A stretch of DNA of 64,000 nucleotides from Chitinophaga polysaccharea (GCF_007829335.1 NZ_VIWO01000001.1:558001-622000), one strand, 5' to 3'. Shown: positions 25,838 to 35,878, numbered from the stretch's first letter. Notes: a model not told the origin generated them from the letters alone. Translations and numbers: made by a program.

Positions 25838-26437
25838 TTGTTACTTTCTTATTATCAGGAATTATTAACAGAAGCCGGTTGTGATGAAGCCGGAAGGGGA
25901 TGCCTCGCGGGTCCTGTGTTTGCGGCAGCCGTTATACTGCCGAAGGATTTCCGTCATCCGCTGCTCAACGATTCCAAACAGTTGAAGGCATCTGACCGGG
26001 ATATCCTCAGACCGGTGATTGAAGAAAAAGCCATCTGCTATGCCGTGGCCAGTGTAGATAATGTAGAAATTGACAAGATAAATATATTAAAAGCCTCTTT
26101 CAAGGCCATGCACCTGGCATTGGAAAAGCTGCAACAACAACCCGAATTTATCCTGGTAGATGGAAATCGCTTTTATGCTTACGGCACTACGCCCCACGCC
26201 TGTATTATCCAGGGCGATGGTAAATATGCCTCCATTGCAGCAGCTTCCATTCTCGCTAAAACCTACCGGGATGAGTACATGCAGCAGTTGCATGGGGACT
26301 ATCCGCATTTCGGCTGGGATGTAAATAAAGGCTATCCTACCAAGCAACATCGGGATGCCTTACGTGAGTTTGGTGAAACACCTTTCCACCGGAAATCATT
26401 TCGCTTGTTACCAGAGCAATTGGAGTTAGACCTGTAG
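25838..26437 (+). CDS. rnhB: Ribonuclease HII
   Basis: 199 residues. The family signature [20 protein letters not shown] carries two acidic metal ligands; the others are in [10 protein letters not shown] and LVDGNRF, with [17 protein letters not shown] typical for HII. It nicks RNA, including single ribonucleotides, in RNA-DNA hybrids. The start is a TTG at 25838; no ATG or GTG is available upstream in frame, and a TAATTTTA element at about 25810 fits a short leader. Confidence 0.95.
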   Translation: MLLSYYQELLTEAGCDEAGRGCLAGPVFAAAVILPKDFRHPLLNDSKQLKASDRDILRPVIEEKAICYAVASVDNVEIDKINILKASFKAMHLALEKLQQQPEFILVDGNRFYAYGTTPHACIIQGDGKYASIAAASILAKTYRDEYMQQLHGDYPHFGWDVNKGYPTKQHRDALREFGETPFHRKSFRLLPEQLELDL

Positions 26438-26475
26438 AAAGCGAAAGCTTAGGGCTCTGTTAACCTTAGACTTAT

Positions 26476-26483
26476 TAATTTTG
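26476..26483 (+). promoter_or_regulatory. Promoter of rpoN (TAATTTTG)
   Basis: Exact TAnnTTTG 19 bases upstream of the rpoN ATG. The bases at the expected start form a small palindrome CCCTATTAGGG. Confidence 0.55.
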
Positions 26484-26501
26484 CCCTATTAGGGAACAAT
26501 T

Positions 26502-27989
26502 ATGTTAAAGCAGACACAACAGCAGAAATTATTACAGAAGCTTTCACCTCAGCAAATTCAGCTCATGAAATTGCTGCAGGTACCTACTGTAAACCTGGAA
26601 GAGAGGATTAAAGAAGAGCTGGAGGAAAATCCTGCCCTGGAATATGGGGAAGAAGCAGGGGAAGACGAATTCAAAGAACAGGAAGAATATGAAACACCTT
26701 CCGAAGAAGATGAATTTGAACCCGATGGCAGCGAAAATGAATATGACAATATAGATATTTCTGAATATGTAAGTGAGGGAGATGATGACGTGGCCGATTA
26801 CAAACTGCGCGATGATAATTATCCCGATCCGGATGAAAGTAATAAAACCATTCCGATCCGGGTGGAAACTTCTTTTCATGAACACTTACTCAGTCAGCTC
26901 GGCATGCTGGAACTCGATGAGCACCAGAACGCCATTGCAGAACATATCATTGGCAGCATAGACGACGATGGTTACCTGCGCAGGGAAATCAGCTCTATGG
27001 TAGATGACCTGTCATTTTCACAGAATATTGATACCACAGAAGAAGAGATTACATCGCTGATTAAAAAAATACAGGACTTCGATCCGGCCGGCGTTTGCGC
27101 CACCGATCTGAAAGAATGCCTGTTATTGCAGCTGAAACGCAAGTCACAGGAAGATCCGGGCGTACATAATGCCTACCAGATCCTGGAAAACTACTTCGAT
27201 GAATTTACCAAGAAGCATTACGAGAAGATACAAAAGGCGTTGAGTTTAACAGATGAAGGCTTGAAAGAAGCCATCACACAGATTATCAGGCTTACGCCTA
27301 AACCAGGGGGAAATTTTGCCACCCTGAATAAAGCAGAAAGCTATGTGCTCCCCGACTTCTTTATCCTCAACAATGCCGGCAAACTGGAGCTGACCCTGAA
27401 CTCCCGCAATGCTCCCGACCTCCGTATTTCCGGCGGATACCGTGAAATGCTGAAGGAGTACGACCGGGGCGACAAAAAAGACAAGCGTCAGAAAGAAGCA
27501 GTACTCTTTATCAAGCAAAAGATAGATGCCGCCAAATGGTTTATAGACGCCATTAAACAACGGCAACATACGCTCCTCTCTACCATGGAGTCTATCATGG
27601 ATTATCAGCGGGAATTTTTTCTCACCGGGGATGAAACCACCATGAAGCCGATGATCCTGAAAGATATCGCCGACCGTACGCAACTCGATATTTCTACCGT
27701 TAGCCGCGTGGCCAACAGCAAATATGTACAAACGGAGTTTGGTACCTTTAAACTGAAATTTTTCTTCTCTGAGTCCCTGTCTACCGACAGTGGCGAGGAA
27801 GTATCCACCCGGGAGGTGAAGAAAATCTTGTCGGACCTGATAGAGGCAGAAAATAAACGTAAGCCTTTGAGTGATGAAAATCTGACGAAGATGTTGCAGG
27901 ACAAGGGATACAATATTGCCCGCCGTACGGTGGCCAAATACAGGGAGCAACTCAATATTCCGGTAGCCCGTTTACGTAAAGAATTATAA
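26502..27989 (+). CDS. rpoN: RNA polymerase sigma-54 factor
   Basis: 495 residues. Region I is the Gln/Leu-rich activator-binding segment (QKLLQKLSPQQIQLMKLLQ, LEERIKEELEENP); region II is an unusually acidic linker (about residues 45-110, mostly Glu/Asp); region III holds the core-binding part (IQDFDPAGVCATDLKECLLLQL) and a helix-turn-helix (TQLDISTVSRVANSKYVQT), ending with the RpoN box ARRTVAKYRE. It directs transcription from -24/-12 promoters with AAA+ activators, none of which is in this window. The next gene begins 10 bases after the stop. Confidence 0.97.
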   Translation: MLKQTQQQKLLQKLSPQQIQLMKLLQVPTVNLEERIKEELEENPALEYGEEAGEDEFKEQEEYETPSEEDEFEPDGSENEYDNIDISEYVSEGDDDVADYKLRDDNYPDPDESNKTIPIRVETSFHEHLLSQLGMLELDEHQNAIAEHIIGSIDDDGYLRREISSMVDDLSFSQNIDTTEEEITSLIKKIQDFDPAGVCATDLKECLLLQLKRKSQEDPGVHNAYQILENYFDEFTKKHYEKIQKALSLTDEGLKEAITQIIRLTPKPGGNFATLNKAESYVLPDFFILNNAGKLELTLNSRNAPDLRISGGYREMLKEYDRGDKKDKRQKEAVLFIKQKIDAAKWFIDAIKQRQHTLLSTMESIMDYQREFFLTGDETTMKPMILKDIADRTQLDISTVSRVANSKYVQTEFGTFKLKFFFSESLSTDSGEEVSTREVKKILSDLIEAENKRKPLSDENLTKMLQDKGYNIARRTVAKYREQLNIPVARLRKEL

Positions 27990-27999
27990 GCACCATACC

Positions 28000-28695
28000 A
28001 TGCAAGAACATGCAGTTTTAGACCGGAACGGGAACTTACACGAAGCGCCGGAATTTTCACCTGGGATGCGATCACTCGCGCAGGCTATTTCCTATATCTC
28101 GCATCCGCTGTTCATTCCTTTGCTGGTTACCTTCCTGGTATTGGCGTCTATTCCCGAGTATATGGTAGCGTTTAAGCCGCTGAGCAAGCGCTTTGCTTTT
28201 GACATGCTATATTTCCGGGTAGCGATCATCAGTATCGGCTTCCCGGTATTAACACTACTGCTGGCCAAAGCGCTGAAGTTTGTTTCTTCTATATATATGA
28301 AGACACAGCGCGACCGGATCATTCCCTATGTAGCGATGATCACCTACTACTTTTGGGCATTCTATACTTTTCAACAGGAAGGGCGGGCGCCTAAATTTTA
28401 TACAGCCTTTTTCCTGGGTGTTTTTCTGAGTATTTCCATTGCTTTTATTACCAATAATTTTATCAAGACCAGCATGCATACTGTAGGTTGGGGTGGTGTC
28501 ATTGGATTTTTGCTGTCGCTCGCCTGGGGCATGCATATGAATGTATCCGTGCCGCTGGTGATTACCTTTTTCGTAACTGCGGTGGTGGCTACTGCCCGGA
28601 TGGTGCTGCAGGCACATACTCCCCGGGAAATTTATATCGGATTACTGATTGGAGTTGTTTGCCAGCTGGCTGCTTGCCTGATACTGGTAAAATAA
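28000..28695 (+). CDS. PAP2-like integral membrane protein
   Basis: 231 residues with about six TM segments. Degenerate PAP2 phosphatase motifs are recognisable in order: KTQRDRIIPY for the first, KTSMHTVGW for the second (SMH instead of SGH) and ARMVLQAHTPREIYIG for the third (His kept, final Asp as Glu). If active, it would dephosphorylate a lipid phosphate or isoprenyl pyrophosphate at the inner membrane. It is 10 bases from rpoN and probably co-transcribed with it. Annotation as a plain membrane protein would also be defensible. Confidence 0.68.
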   Translation: MQEHAVLDRNGNLHEAPEFSPGMRSLAQAISYISHPLFIPLLVTFLVLASIPEYMVAFKPLSKRFAFDMLYFRVAIISIGFPVLTLLLAKALKFVSSIYMKTQRDRIIPYVAMITYYFWAFYTFQQEGRAPKFYTAFFLGVFLSISIAFITNNFIKTSMHTVGWGGVIGFLLSLAWGMHMNVSVPLVITFFVTAVVATARMVLQAHTPREIYIGLLIGVVCQLAACLILVK

Positions 28696-28716
28696 GATGC
28701 TTCTCCCTTTGGGGGG

Positions 28717-28774
28717 CCCCTGTTTCCAGCCGGATTTCCTCTGTAACATCGGCAAATCTGACCGGAAACAGGGG
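28717..28774 (+). terminator. Imperfect long hairpin after the rpoN-PAP2 unit
   Basis: Left arm 28717-28736 and right arm 28754-28774; the outer 11 bp (CCCCTGTTTCC/GGAAACAGGGG) are perfect, the inner part has mismatches. It lies 22 bases past the stop. No T-run follows, so termination efficiency is uncertain. Confidence 0.5.
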
Positions 28775-29233
28775 TAAACAAATTTCAGAATGGCGAATAA
28801 AACTTTTGGGGTAAACCAGACCTCTTCACTATTACTTACTCACACTGGATGTAAGGCCGCAAGGCAGGCTAACAAACAACCTTAACAAACAAAAGGGGAT
28901 TAACTTTAACAACTAAACTTGACAATACAAAAGTCATACATTCCCGGCTTATACTCAAGCGTATAACTACGCTTTTTAAAAATGCAGTAGAATTCTCATA
29001 CCCCGGAAAAATTTTTAACGCATTTTGTTGTTACGCATATTCAATGCGTATTGGTGTCGCATCTTTGTTATGTCGTTACGATCAAACCCTTTGTAAACGG
29101 GCATAACGGCAAAAAAGAAATACTATTTTATTTAGCATTTAAAAGAAATTGCTAAAATATTTAGGAAAATAAAAAATTAGTTATAACTTAGCAATCCAAT
29201 TGATTTGCTTTCTAATTGTGATCAGCTATCTTT
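28775..29233. other. AT-rich non-coding stretch upstream of recA
   Basis: About 460 bases without a supportable gene, tRNA or known structured RNA. It becomes very AT-rich after 29000. TTAGCA occurs at 29132-29137 and 29188-29193, and its complement TGCTAA at 29150-29155, all within 110 bases upstream of the recA promoter. A CATCTTTG near 29060 resembles a second promoter. No function is assigned. Confidence 0.4.
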
Positions 29234-29241
29234 TAAATTTG
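29234..29241 (+). promoter_or_regulatory. Promoter of recA (TAAATTTG)
   Basis: Exact TAnnTTTG with a TTG at 29216-29218 as candidate -33 box. The predicted start near 29247 gives a leader of roughly 10 bases before the ATG at 29258. Confidence 0.6.
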
Positions 29242-29257
29242 TAAAAACATTAATGAT

Positions 29258-30268
29258 ATGTCTACAGCCAATGCAGAAAAACTGAAGGCCCTGCGCCTCA
29301 CAATGGACAAGATAGAAAAGGATTTCGGTAAGGGATCTGTGATGATGATGGGTGAAAAGGCAGAAGCACCAATGGAAGTGATTTCCACAGGTTCTCTGGG
29401 TCTTGATATTGCGCTTGGAATAGGTGGTTTACCTAAAGGAAGAATCATTGAAATATATGGACCTGAGTCTTCTGGTAAAACAACCATTGCTATACATACG
29501 ATTGCAGAAGCACAGAAAAAAGGTGGCATTTGCGCCATTATAGATGCGGAGCATGCTTTTGACAGCAGCTACGCCAGAAGACTGGGAGTGGACGTAGATT
29601 CCCTGTTGATTTCACAGCCAGATCACGGTGAACAGGCACTGGAAATCGCGGATCGCCTGATTCTTTCCGGAGCAGTAGATGTAGTGGTAATAGACTCCGT
29701 AGCTGCCCTGGTACCAAAGAGCGAGCTGGAAGGTGAAATGGGTGAAAGCAAAATGGGATTACAAGCCCGTTTGATGTCACAGGCGCTGCGTAAATTAACT
29801 GCCACCATTTCCAAAACCAACTGCTGCTGCATCTTTATCAACCAACTGCGTGAAAAAATCGGGGTAATGTTTGGTAACCCGGAAACCACTACCGGTGGCA
29901 ACGCCCTGAAATTCTATGCTTCCGTAAGGCTGGATATCCGCCGCATGAGCCAGATTAAAGATGGTGATGAAGCAATAGGTAACCGCGTGAAAGTGAAAGT
30001 GGTGAAAAACAAAGTAGCTCCTCCATTCCGCCAGGCAGAATTTGATATCGTGTATGGTCAGGGTATCTCCAAAATGGGTGAAGTGATCGACATGGGTGTT
30101 GAATACGGCGTTATCCAGAAGAGCGGTAGCTGGTTTAGCTATGATAGCAATAAATTAGGTCAGGGCCGCGATGCAGTAAAACAACTGCTGATCGATAATC
30201 CGGAACTGGCAACAGAAATCGAAACAAAAATCAAAGTGAAAATCCAGGAAAAGCTGGATGCTGAATAA
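29258..30268 (+). CDS. recA: Recombinase A
   Basis: 336 residues, normal for RecA. Walker [14 protein letters not shown] (about 66-78), Walker [20 protein letters not shown], the L2 loop [22 protein letters not shown] and the C-terminal domain. It binds single-stranded DNA, promotes strand exchange and, where LexA exists, its self-cleavage. Monocistronic, with its own promoter and two successive terminator hairpins downstream. No LexA-type box could be recognised. Confidence 0.98.
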   Translation: MSTANAEKLKALRLTMDKIEKDFGKGSVMMMGEKAEAPMEVISTGSLGLDIALGIGGLPKGRIIEIYGPESSGKTTIAIHTIAEAQKKGGICAIIDAEHAFDSSYARRLGVDVDSLLISQPDHGEQALEIADRLILSGAVDVVVIDSVAALVPKSELEGEMGESKMGLQARLMSQALRKLTATISKTNCCCIFINQLREKIGVMFGNPETTTGGNALKFYASVRLDIRRMSQIKDGDEAIGNRVKVKVVKNKVAPPFRQAEFDIVYGQGISKMGEVIDMGVEYGVIQKSGSWFSYDSNKLGQGRDAVKQLLIDNPELATEIETKIKVKIQEKLDAE

Positions 30269-30370
30269 ACCAGCGTTGCCTTTGAATTTTTGCTGAAGCA
30301 TAAAAAGATCTTAGTATTTAATATACTCGAAGTTAGTTTTAGTTTTAGTAAGCATTGGGTTAGTATGCAC

Positions 30371-30400
30371 ATCCCTGCCTTATCCTGGGCGGGGATTTTA
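30371..30400 (+). terminator. recA terminator
   Basis: Arms 30371-30379 and 30388-30396 pair over 9 bp with one wobble, followed by TTTTATTT. It lies 100 bases past the recA stop. Confidence 0.65.
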
Positions 30401-30417
30401 TTTGACCCTTAACCCCG

Positions 30418-30462
30418 AAAAATAAGAACCCGCTCTGTTCACCAGAGCGGGTTCTTATTTTT
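30418..30462. terminator. Bidirectional terminator between recA and typA
   Basis: Perfect 20-bp arms (30418-30437 and 30443-30462) with a 5-base loop; A- and T-rich ends give a T-run on either strand. It ends 26 bases from the typA stop. Confidence 0.92.
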
Positions 30463-30487
30463 TCACTAAGTTATCTTACCTGAACAA

Positions 30488-32296
30488 TTAAGCTTCTGCT
30501 TTCATGCTCTTAGCAGTTCTCTTACGTTCTTCTTCATCCAGGATGGTTTTACGCATACGGATAAAGTTAGGCGTTACTTCGATACACTCATCATGCTGGA
30601 TATACTCCATACATTCTTCCAGTGTCATCAGGATCTTAGGTGCAATGCTAGCCGCACCATCTGTTCCACTCGCACGCATGTTGGTCAGTTTCTTACCTTC
30701 ATTTGGATTTACTACCAGGTCACCTGGTTTGTTGTTTTCTCCAATGATCATACCCTTATACACTTCTTCTCCCGGATCTACGAAGAAAGAACCTCTGTCC
30801 TGCAGTTTATCGAGAGAGTAAGCAGTAGTAGTACCTGCTTCTTTCGCAATCAATACACCATTGTTACGGCCAGGGATCGCACCTTTCCATTGCTTATAGT
30901 CATTGAAGCGGTGCGCCATTACAGCCTCACCAGCTGTAGCAGTCAGCATCTGCGTACGTAAACCGATCAAACCACGGGAAGGAATTTCAAATTCCAGGTG
31001 TTGCATTTCACCTTTGGTTTCCATGATCAGCATTTCACCTTTACGACGGGTTACCAGGTCAATTACCTTGCTGGCAAAATCCTGCGGAACGTCTACCACC
31101 AAGGTTTCGTACGGCTCGCATTTTTTACCATCTATATTTTTTACGATTACCTGCGGCTGACCAACAGTTAATTCGTAACCTTCACGACGCATGGTTTCAA
31201 TCAATACACCTAAGTGCAGGATGCCACGGCCATATACCATAAAGCTATCCGCACTGTCGGAATCCATTACACGCAGCGCCAGATTCTTTTCAGTTTCTTT
31301 TACCAGGCGGTCACGCAGGTGACGGGAAGTAACAAACTTACCATCTTTACCAAAGAACGGAGAGTTGTTGATACCAAACAACATGTTCATGGTAGGCTCA
31401 TCCACGCTAATAATCGGCAAAGCTTCAGGAGCTTCTGCATCAGCAATGGTGTCACCAATATTAAAACCTTCAATACCTACTACTGCGCAGATATCACCGG
31501 CAAATACTTTCTGTACTTTTCTCTTACCCAGTGCTTCAAAGATGTACAGTTCACGTACTTTCTGCTTCTTGGCAGTACCATCTGCCTGCATCAGGGTAAT
31601 CCACTGTCCTTCTTCAATAGAAGCGCGCGCTACTTTACCTACTGCAATACGACCCAGGAAAGAAGAATAATCCAGTGAGGTGATCTGCAACTGCAGGTTA
31701 CCTTCCGGAGTCTTTGGCTCCGGAACATATTCCAGGATACCATCCATCAGTGGAGTAATATCTTCACACTGTTCTAATGAACTGTTGAACCAGCCATTTT
31801 TACCGGAACCATAAAACGTTGGAAAGTTCAGCTGCTCTTCTGTAGCGTCCAGGTTAAAGAACAATTCAAAAACTGCATCATGTACTTCATCAGGACGACA
31901 GTTAGCCTTATCTACCTTATTGATTACTACAATAGGTTTCAGGTGCAGCTGTAATGCTTTCTGCAACACAAAACGAGTTTGCGGCATCGGCCCTTCAAAG
32001 GCATCTACCAGCAGGATAACCCCATCAGCCATTTTCAATACCCGCTCTACCTCACCACCAAAGTCGGCGTGGCCCGGAGTATCAATAACATTGATCTTGG
32101 TTCCCTTGTACTCAACAGATGCGTTCTTGCTGAATATGGTGATACCACGTTCTCTTTCAAGATCGTTACTATCCATGATCAGCTCTCCCGATTCCTGGTT
32201 AGCCCGGAACACATTTGTCTGATGAAGGATTTTGTCAACCAGGGTAGTTTTACCATGGTCTACGTGTGCAATAATTGCGATATTACGAATGTTCAT
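30488..32296 (-). CDS. typA: Translational GTPase TypA/BipA
   Basis: 602 residues from ATG 32296 (MNIRNIAIIAHVDHGKTTLVDKIL). The ATG further upstream would add 11 residues ahead of the conserved start. G motifs: HVDHGKTT, RERGITI, DTPGHADF, NKVD. Then the beta-barrel domain II and the EF-G-like domains III and V plus the TypA-specific C-terminus (YIQHDECIEVTPNFIRMRK). It binds ribosomes and aids ribosome assembly and growth under stress. Transcribed from a TACCTTTG promoter. Confidence 0.96.
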   Translation of the reverse strand: MNIRNIAIIAHVDHGKTTLVDKILHQTNVFRANQESGELIMDSNDLERERGITIFSKNASVEYKGTKINVIDTPGHADFGGEVERVLKMADGVILLVDAFEGPMPQTRFVLQKALQLHLKPIVVINKVDKANCRPDEVHDAVFELFFNLDATEEQLNFPTFYGSGKNGWFNSSLEQCEDITPLMDGILEYVPEPKTPEGNLQLQITSLDYSSFLGRIAVGKVARASIEEGQWITLMQADGTAKKQKVRELYIFEALGKRKVQKVFAGDICAVVGIEGFNIGDTIADAEAPEALPIISVDEPTMNMLFGINNSPFFGKDGKFVTSRHLRDRLVKETEKNLALRVMDSDSADSFMVYGRGILHLGVLIETMRREGYELTVGQPQVIVKNIDGKKCEPYETLVVDVPQDFASKVIDLVTRRKGEMLIMETKGEMQHLEFEIPSRGLIGLRTQMLTATAGEAVMAHRFNDYKQWKGAIPGRNNGVLIAKEAGTTTAYSLDKLQDRGSFFVDPGEEVYKGMIIGENNKPGDLVVNPNEGKKLTNMRASGTDGAASIAPKILMTLEECMEYIQHDECIEVTPNFIRMRKTILDEEERKRTAKSMKAEA

Positions 32297-32360
32297 ATAC
32301 TTAAATCTTTCGCTATCAGCCATTAACAAAATTTACGCTAATAGCTACAAAAAGAAGGCG

Positions 32361-32368
32361 CAAAGGTA
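32361..32368 (-). promoter_or_regulatory. Promoter of typA (TACCTTTG)
   Basis: Exact TAnnTTTG on the minus strand, 65 bases upstream of the chosen typA ATG; expected transcription start near 32355. Confidence 0.6.
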
Positions 32369-32489
32369 CGAAAACCTGACGAGAATGAAGGGAACGGGTT
32401 TTAAATAAATGTAATCATTTGGTCATCTCGAGCCACGCCCTCACAAACAACTAATAATCAGTCAATTACAATTAAACATAAGCAACTAT

Positions 32490-32497
32490 TACCTTTG
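32490..32497 (+). promoter_or_regulatory. Promoter of the alpha/beta hydrolase (TACCTTTG)
   Basis: Exact TAnnTTTG; expected start near 32503, leader of about 55 bases before the ATG at 32559. Divergent from the typA promoter. Confidence 0.6.
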
Positions 32498-32558
32498 CGG
32501 CGGGTATGGCGTCAATTTTGACTTCCTTACTGCATTTTAACCACCTCACTTATTTACC

Positions 32559-33560
32559 ATGCGCCTGCAATTATACTTCGTGGTCGTTGTCCTGGCCGGC
32601 ATCTTTACAAGTACCTCCTACGCTCAACAGATACCCGCCCAGGATATCACCCTATCTCAATATAAATACCCATTCCCTGTACATTATTTACAGCTGCATA
32701 TACAGGGCCAACCACTTAAAATGGCCTATATGGATGTGCAACCAACTAAGCCTAATGGCAAAATAGTAGTGCTGCTGCATGGGAAAAATTTCTGCGGCGC
32801 TTACTGGGACAGTACCGCAGCCGATCTTAGTAATAACGGGTATCGCGTTATCATACCTGATCAAATAGGCTTTGGTAAATCCTCCAAACCAGCAAGCTTC
32901 CAATACTCCTTTCAACAACTGGCTCAAAATACCAAAGCCCTGCTGGATACACTCCAGATCAGTAAAGCAGCTATTCTCGGGCACTCTATGGGAGGCATGC
33001 TGGCAGCACGTTTTGCCCTGCTGTATCCACAAGTCACGGAAAAATTGATACTGGAAAACCCCATCGGCCTGGAAGATTGGAAAGTAAAAATGCCTTATCA
33101 GTCCATAGATACATGGTACAAGGCAGAGCTACAACAGAGCTACGAGAAAATTAAGCAATATATGATGGACAACTACTACGCCGGCAAATGGTCGGTCGCC
33201 TATGATAAATGGGCACAGCTACAGGCCAGCTGGATCAGCAATCCCGATTATTTGCGCGTAGCATGGAATTCCGCCCTTACTTACGACATGATCTTTACAC
33301 AACCCGTGATCTACGAATTTTCCAACATACAAGCCCCTACTCTGTTGATTATTGGGCAACGGGATCGTACAGCCTTGGGGAAAGCCAGCGCACCGGAAGA
33401 AGTGCGGAAAACATTGGGGAATTACCCGGAACTGGGGAAAAAGGCTGCTGAAAAAATTCCACACGCCACCCTGGTGCCTATTGAAGGAGTAGGCCACCTC
33501 CCTCACATTGAAGTCTACACGAAATTTATTACCCCCTTGCTGAAGTTTTTACAGGAATGA
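32559..33560 (+). CDS. Secreted alpha/beta hydrolase
   Basis: 333 residues with a signal peptide ending near TSYAQ. Alpha/beta-hydrolase landmarks: oxyanion strand VLLHGKNFCGAYW, nucleophile elbow GHSMGGMLA (Ser about 144), acid region LLIIGQRDRTALG and catalytic His in GVGHLPHIE. The substrate is unknown; related proteins are esterases, haloperoxidase-like or epoxide-hydrolase-like enzymes. The signal points to the periplasm or cell surface. Its stop is 3 bases from the end of the convergent patatin gene, leaving no room for a terminator between them. Confidence 0.87.
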   Translation: MRLQLYFVVVVLAGIFTSTSYAQQIPAQDITLSQYKYPFPVHYLQLHIQGQPLKMAYMDVQPTKPNGKIVVLLHGKNFCGAYWDSTAADLSNNGYRVIIPDQIGFGKSSKPASFQYSFQQLAQNTKALLDTLQISKAAILGHSMGGMLAARFALLYPQVTEKLILENPIGLEDWKVKMPYQSIDTWYKAELQQSYEKIKQYMMDNYYAGKWSVAYDKWAQLQASWISNPDYLRVAWNSALTYDMIFTQPVIYEFSNIQAPTLLIIGQRDRTALGKASAPEEVRKTLGNYPELGKKAAEKIPHATLVPIEGVGHLPHIEVYTKFITPLLKFLQE

Positions 33561-33563
33561 TCC

Positions 33564-35795
33564 CTATTCCCGCAGGAGCTTTACTACGTATTCCAGGGCG
33601 CTCTGATTGGCAGGGTTGTCCAGCGCATGGGCAATGTCCAGCTTTTCCCGGGAGGTAAGATGCCACGACAAAGCCGCCGCCTTATCTTGTTTTTGTGGCA
33701 CATACTGGAAAATTACCCGGTGAAACTTATTCGGGAAATACCCTTCCATATAATTCAATAAGCCATCCTGATCAAAGTCCTGCATAGCGCTCCAATGCTG
33801 CTGCATGGTAAACAGCGGTTCAAAAAGCAGGTCGCTGAGGTCCTTCGTTTTTTTAATAGGAGAAATATCATTTTTACGGGTGTCTCTGATCTGTATATAC
33901 ACTACCCCACTCGTATTTTCATCAATCCACTTACGAAAAGTATATAAGTAACGCAGGGTTGTTTGCTGCCCAAAGTTATCCCGGATTCCCGCATCCATTA
34001 CGTCCACAATAGGATTGCTGGGCAAAAATGCATTGGGTAATACATACGGAAAAGTAGCACACATACGGATTGCGCTGGTGATACGCAGATCCATAGCTCC
34101 CTGCGCAGCAAAATACTGCGCGAAATCCACCCCATCGATGTCCCGTACCTGGCGGGTAGGATACAAATACTCTGGGCTGCATAAATAACTGACAGGCTGT
34201 GGGGAAATCATCAACCGGCGTCCATCAGCGTTTATCGTGGCATTCCAGATCAGCATAGGAATTTCGGCGTCCGCTTCCGGAACCTGGTAGTCCTTCAGGG
34301 TTTTATCCAGTACGCTGTCGGTATGCTCGTTCAGCTGCATTTCAAAAGCATATCCCCTATCTTTCGCATACTGATTCTTACCAATCCGGAAACTTCTCCA
34401 GGGGGTAATAAAATCGTTTACTGCCATAGCGGTAAAAACGGAATTCAGTAAATCGTCAGATACGTTTTCAACATATTTGCTATCGCCCAGGCGTATGGGT
34501 TTTCCCTGCTGTTGCCGATAGTATAACTCCCTGAAATAAGTGGCCCCTAACATGCCTCCGGAAGCCCCGGTCATCAGCATGGTGTGTTTCATTAAACGAC
34601 CGTGCAAAAGGCTGTCCAGCCGCTGTAAAACATTAACACTCCAGGTAGCAGAACGACTTCCGCCTCCGCTGAAGTTCAACACGATCAAGGGAGGTTTTTT
34701 ATCGGCAGGAAATTTCTTTCTCCAGTTATTTAAAATCCGGATAGTGGCGGCTTTGTCCGCCTCATATTTTTGCAGGGTAAAAAACTGCTGTAGCGCTCCC
34801 ACGCTATATTCGGGTCGGTCTTTCCGCTGATGGTAATTAAGGCCATAGGCTTTGTTACGGTTATCTACCCAATTATGCTCTACCATCCAATTGAGTCCAA
34901 ACAGCATCATCAGCAAAATAGGGATAGACCAGGTTTGCAGCATATAAGAATAAGCGCCGGCCACCCCTATCAGGAAAGCGAAGAAGATGAGCACGCTGGC
35001 GCCAGCCGGGATTCGGCACACATTGTAATCCATCATATAGGCCAGTATCACCAGGAATATCAGGGAACATCCCACTGTAATCATAGCCGCAAAGTGGTGC
35101 TGTTTAAGAATACTATCCAGGTAGTGCTTATTGTAGTGATCTACATTCCTGGCTCGTCGGATACGCCAGGGGGTAGTAAAATAGTTATGTACCGGCAAGG
35201 CGTTCTCATCGGGTTCCTGGGTGGGTTTAAGAATCATCCGCACAAAATTGCGCGGGTTGCCAAAACGCTTCTCCAGCCGGCGTCCGATATTTTTATCTGC
35301 GTTAAAAAAGTAGAAGAAACAGAAAAAGAAGATAAAAAGCACGCCACAGATATACCCCTCTCCCAACAACAAAATATCCGGAACGCTGGTCAGTTGCTCG
35401 TATCGCTGGTACTCCCACCCCCGAAAGAGTATACTGATGATAAATAATAGCGGGATAATACCGTTATTGAGGCAATACTTGAAAAAAGGTTGGGTGGTAG
35501 TAGCCAGAAATTTAAATCGCCCGGTATGCAGGATAAAAGTGGTGATTTGCCAACTCATAATAAACATACCAGTAGCCAGCCCAAGTAGCGTAGTACTGTA
35601 GAAATTTACCTTTCCCAGGTATTCTGGCGCCAGGTATAACGCATTGCCGCCAAACACTTTAGCAAACCCTCCGTTGATGGTGCTGAACAGAATTACCCAA
35701 AAAATAAGCAATATCTGGTACTTCCTGAAGTGGAGCAGCAGCAGCTGTATAGGGAAAGAATAGTAAGTTTTTATAAGTAATAACTTCACCTTCAT
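33564..35795 (-). CDS. Patatin-like phospholipase with multi-pass N-terminal membrane domain
   Basis: 743 residues. The first ~310 residues hold about seven TM segments; the C-terminal ~370 carry a patatin domain with the oxyanion loop FSGGGSR (377-381), the nucleophile elbow GASGG (Ser412) and the catalytic Asp in MDAGIRDNFG, where DAG replaces the common DGG. Patatins are lipid acyl hydrolases with a Ser-Asp dyad. Bacterial patatins are usually soluble or secreted, so a polytopic anchor is notable; it would hold the hydrolase at the inner membrane, most likely on the cytoplasmic face. Single gene. Confidence 0.8.
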   Translation of the reverse strand: MKVKLLLIKTYYSFPIQLLLLHFRKYQILLIFWVILFSTINGGFAKVFGGNALYLAPEYLGKVNFYSTTLLGLATGMFIMSWQITTFILHTGRFKFLATTTQPFFKYCLNNGIIPLLFIISILFRGWEYQRYEQLTSVPDILLLGEGYICGVLFIFFFCFFYFFNADKNIGRRLEKRFGNPRNFVRMILKPTQEPDENALPVHNYFTTPWRIRRARNVDHYNKHYLDSILKQHHFAAMITVGCSLIFLVILAYMMDYNVCRIPAGASVLIFFAFLIGVAGAYSYMLQTWSIPILLMMLFGLNWMVEHNWVDNRNKAYGLNYHQRKDRPEYSVGALQQFFTLQKYEADKAATIRILNNWRKKFPADKKPPLIVLNFSGGGSRSATWSVNVLQRLDSLLHGRLMKHTMLMTGASGGMLGATYFRELYYRQQQGKPIRLGDSKYVENVSDDLLNSVFTAMAVNDFITPWRSFRIGKNQYAKDRGYAFEMQLNEHTDSVLDKTLKDYQVPEADAEIPMLIWNATINADGRRLMISPQPVSYLCSPEYLYPTRQVRDIDGVDFAQYFAAQGAMDLRITSAIRMCATFPYVLPNAFLPSNPIVDVMDAGIRDNFGQQTTLRYLYTFRKWIDENTSGVVYIQIRDTRKNDISPIKKTKDLSDLLFEPLFTMQQHWSAMQDFDQDGLLNYMEGYFPNKFHRVIFQYVPQKQDKAAALSWHLTSREKLDIAHALDNPANQSALEYVVKLLRE

Positions 35796-35878
35796 CAGAC
35801 GATTATTACAAATAAACCTACGGAAAATTTACGGATTTACAGATTTACGAAGACAGGAATTTTGTTTCTGTACGGCTT

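Noticed and set aside
28775..29233. tRNA, SRP RNA or 6S-like RNA upstream of recA
   Set aside because: No cloverleaf, TTCGAnTC arm or conserved SRP loop could be found.
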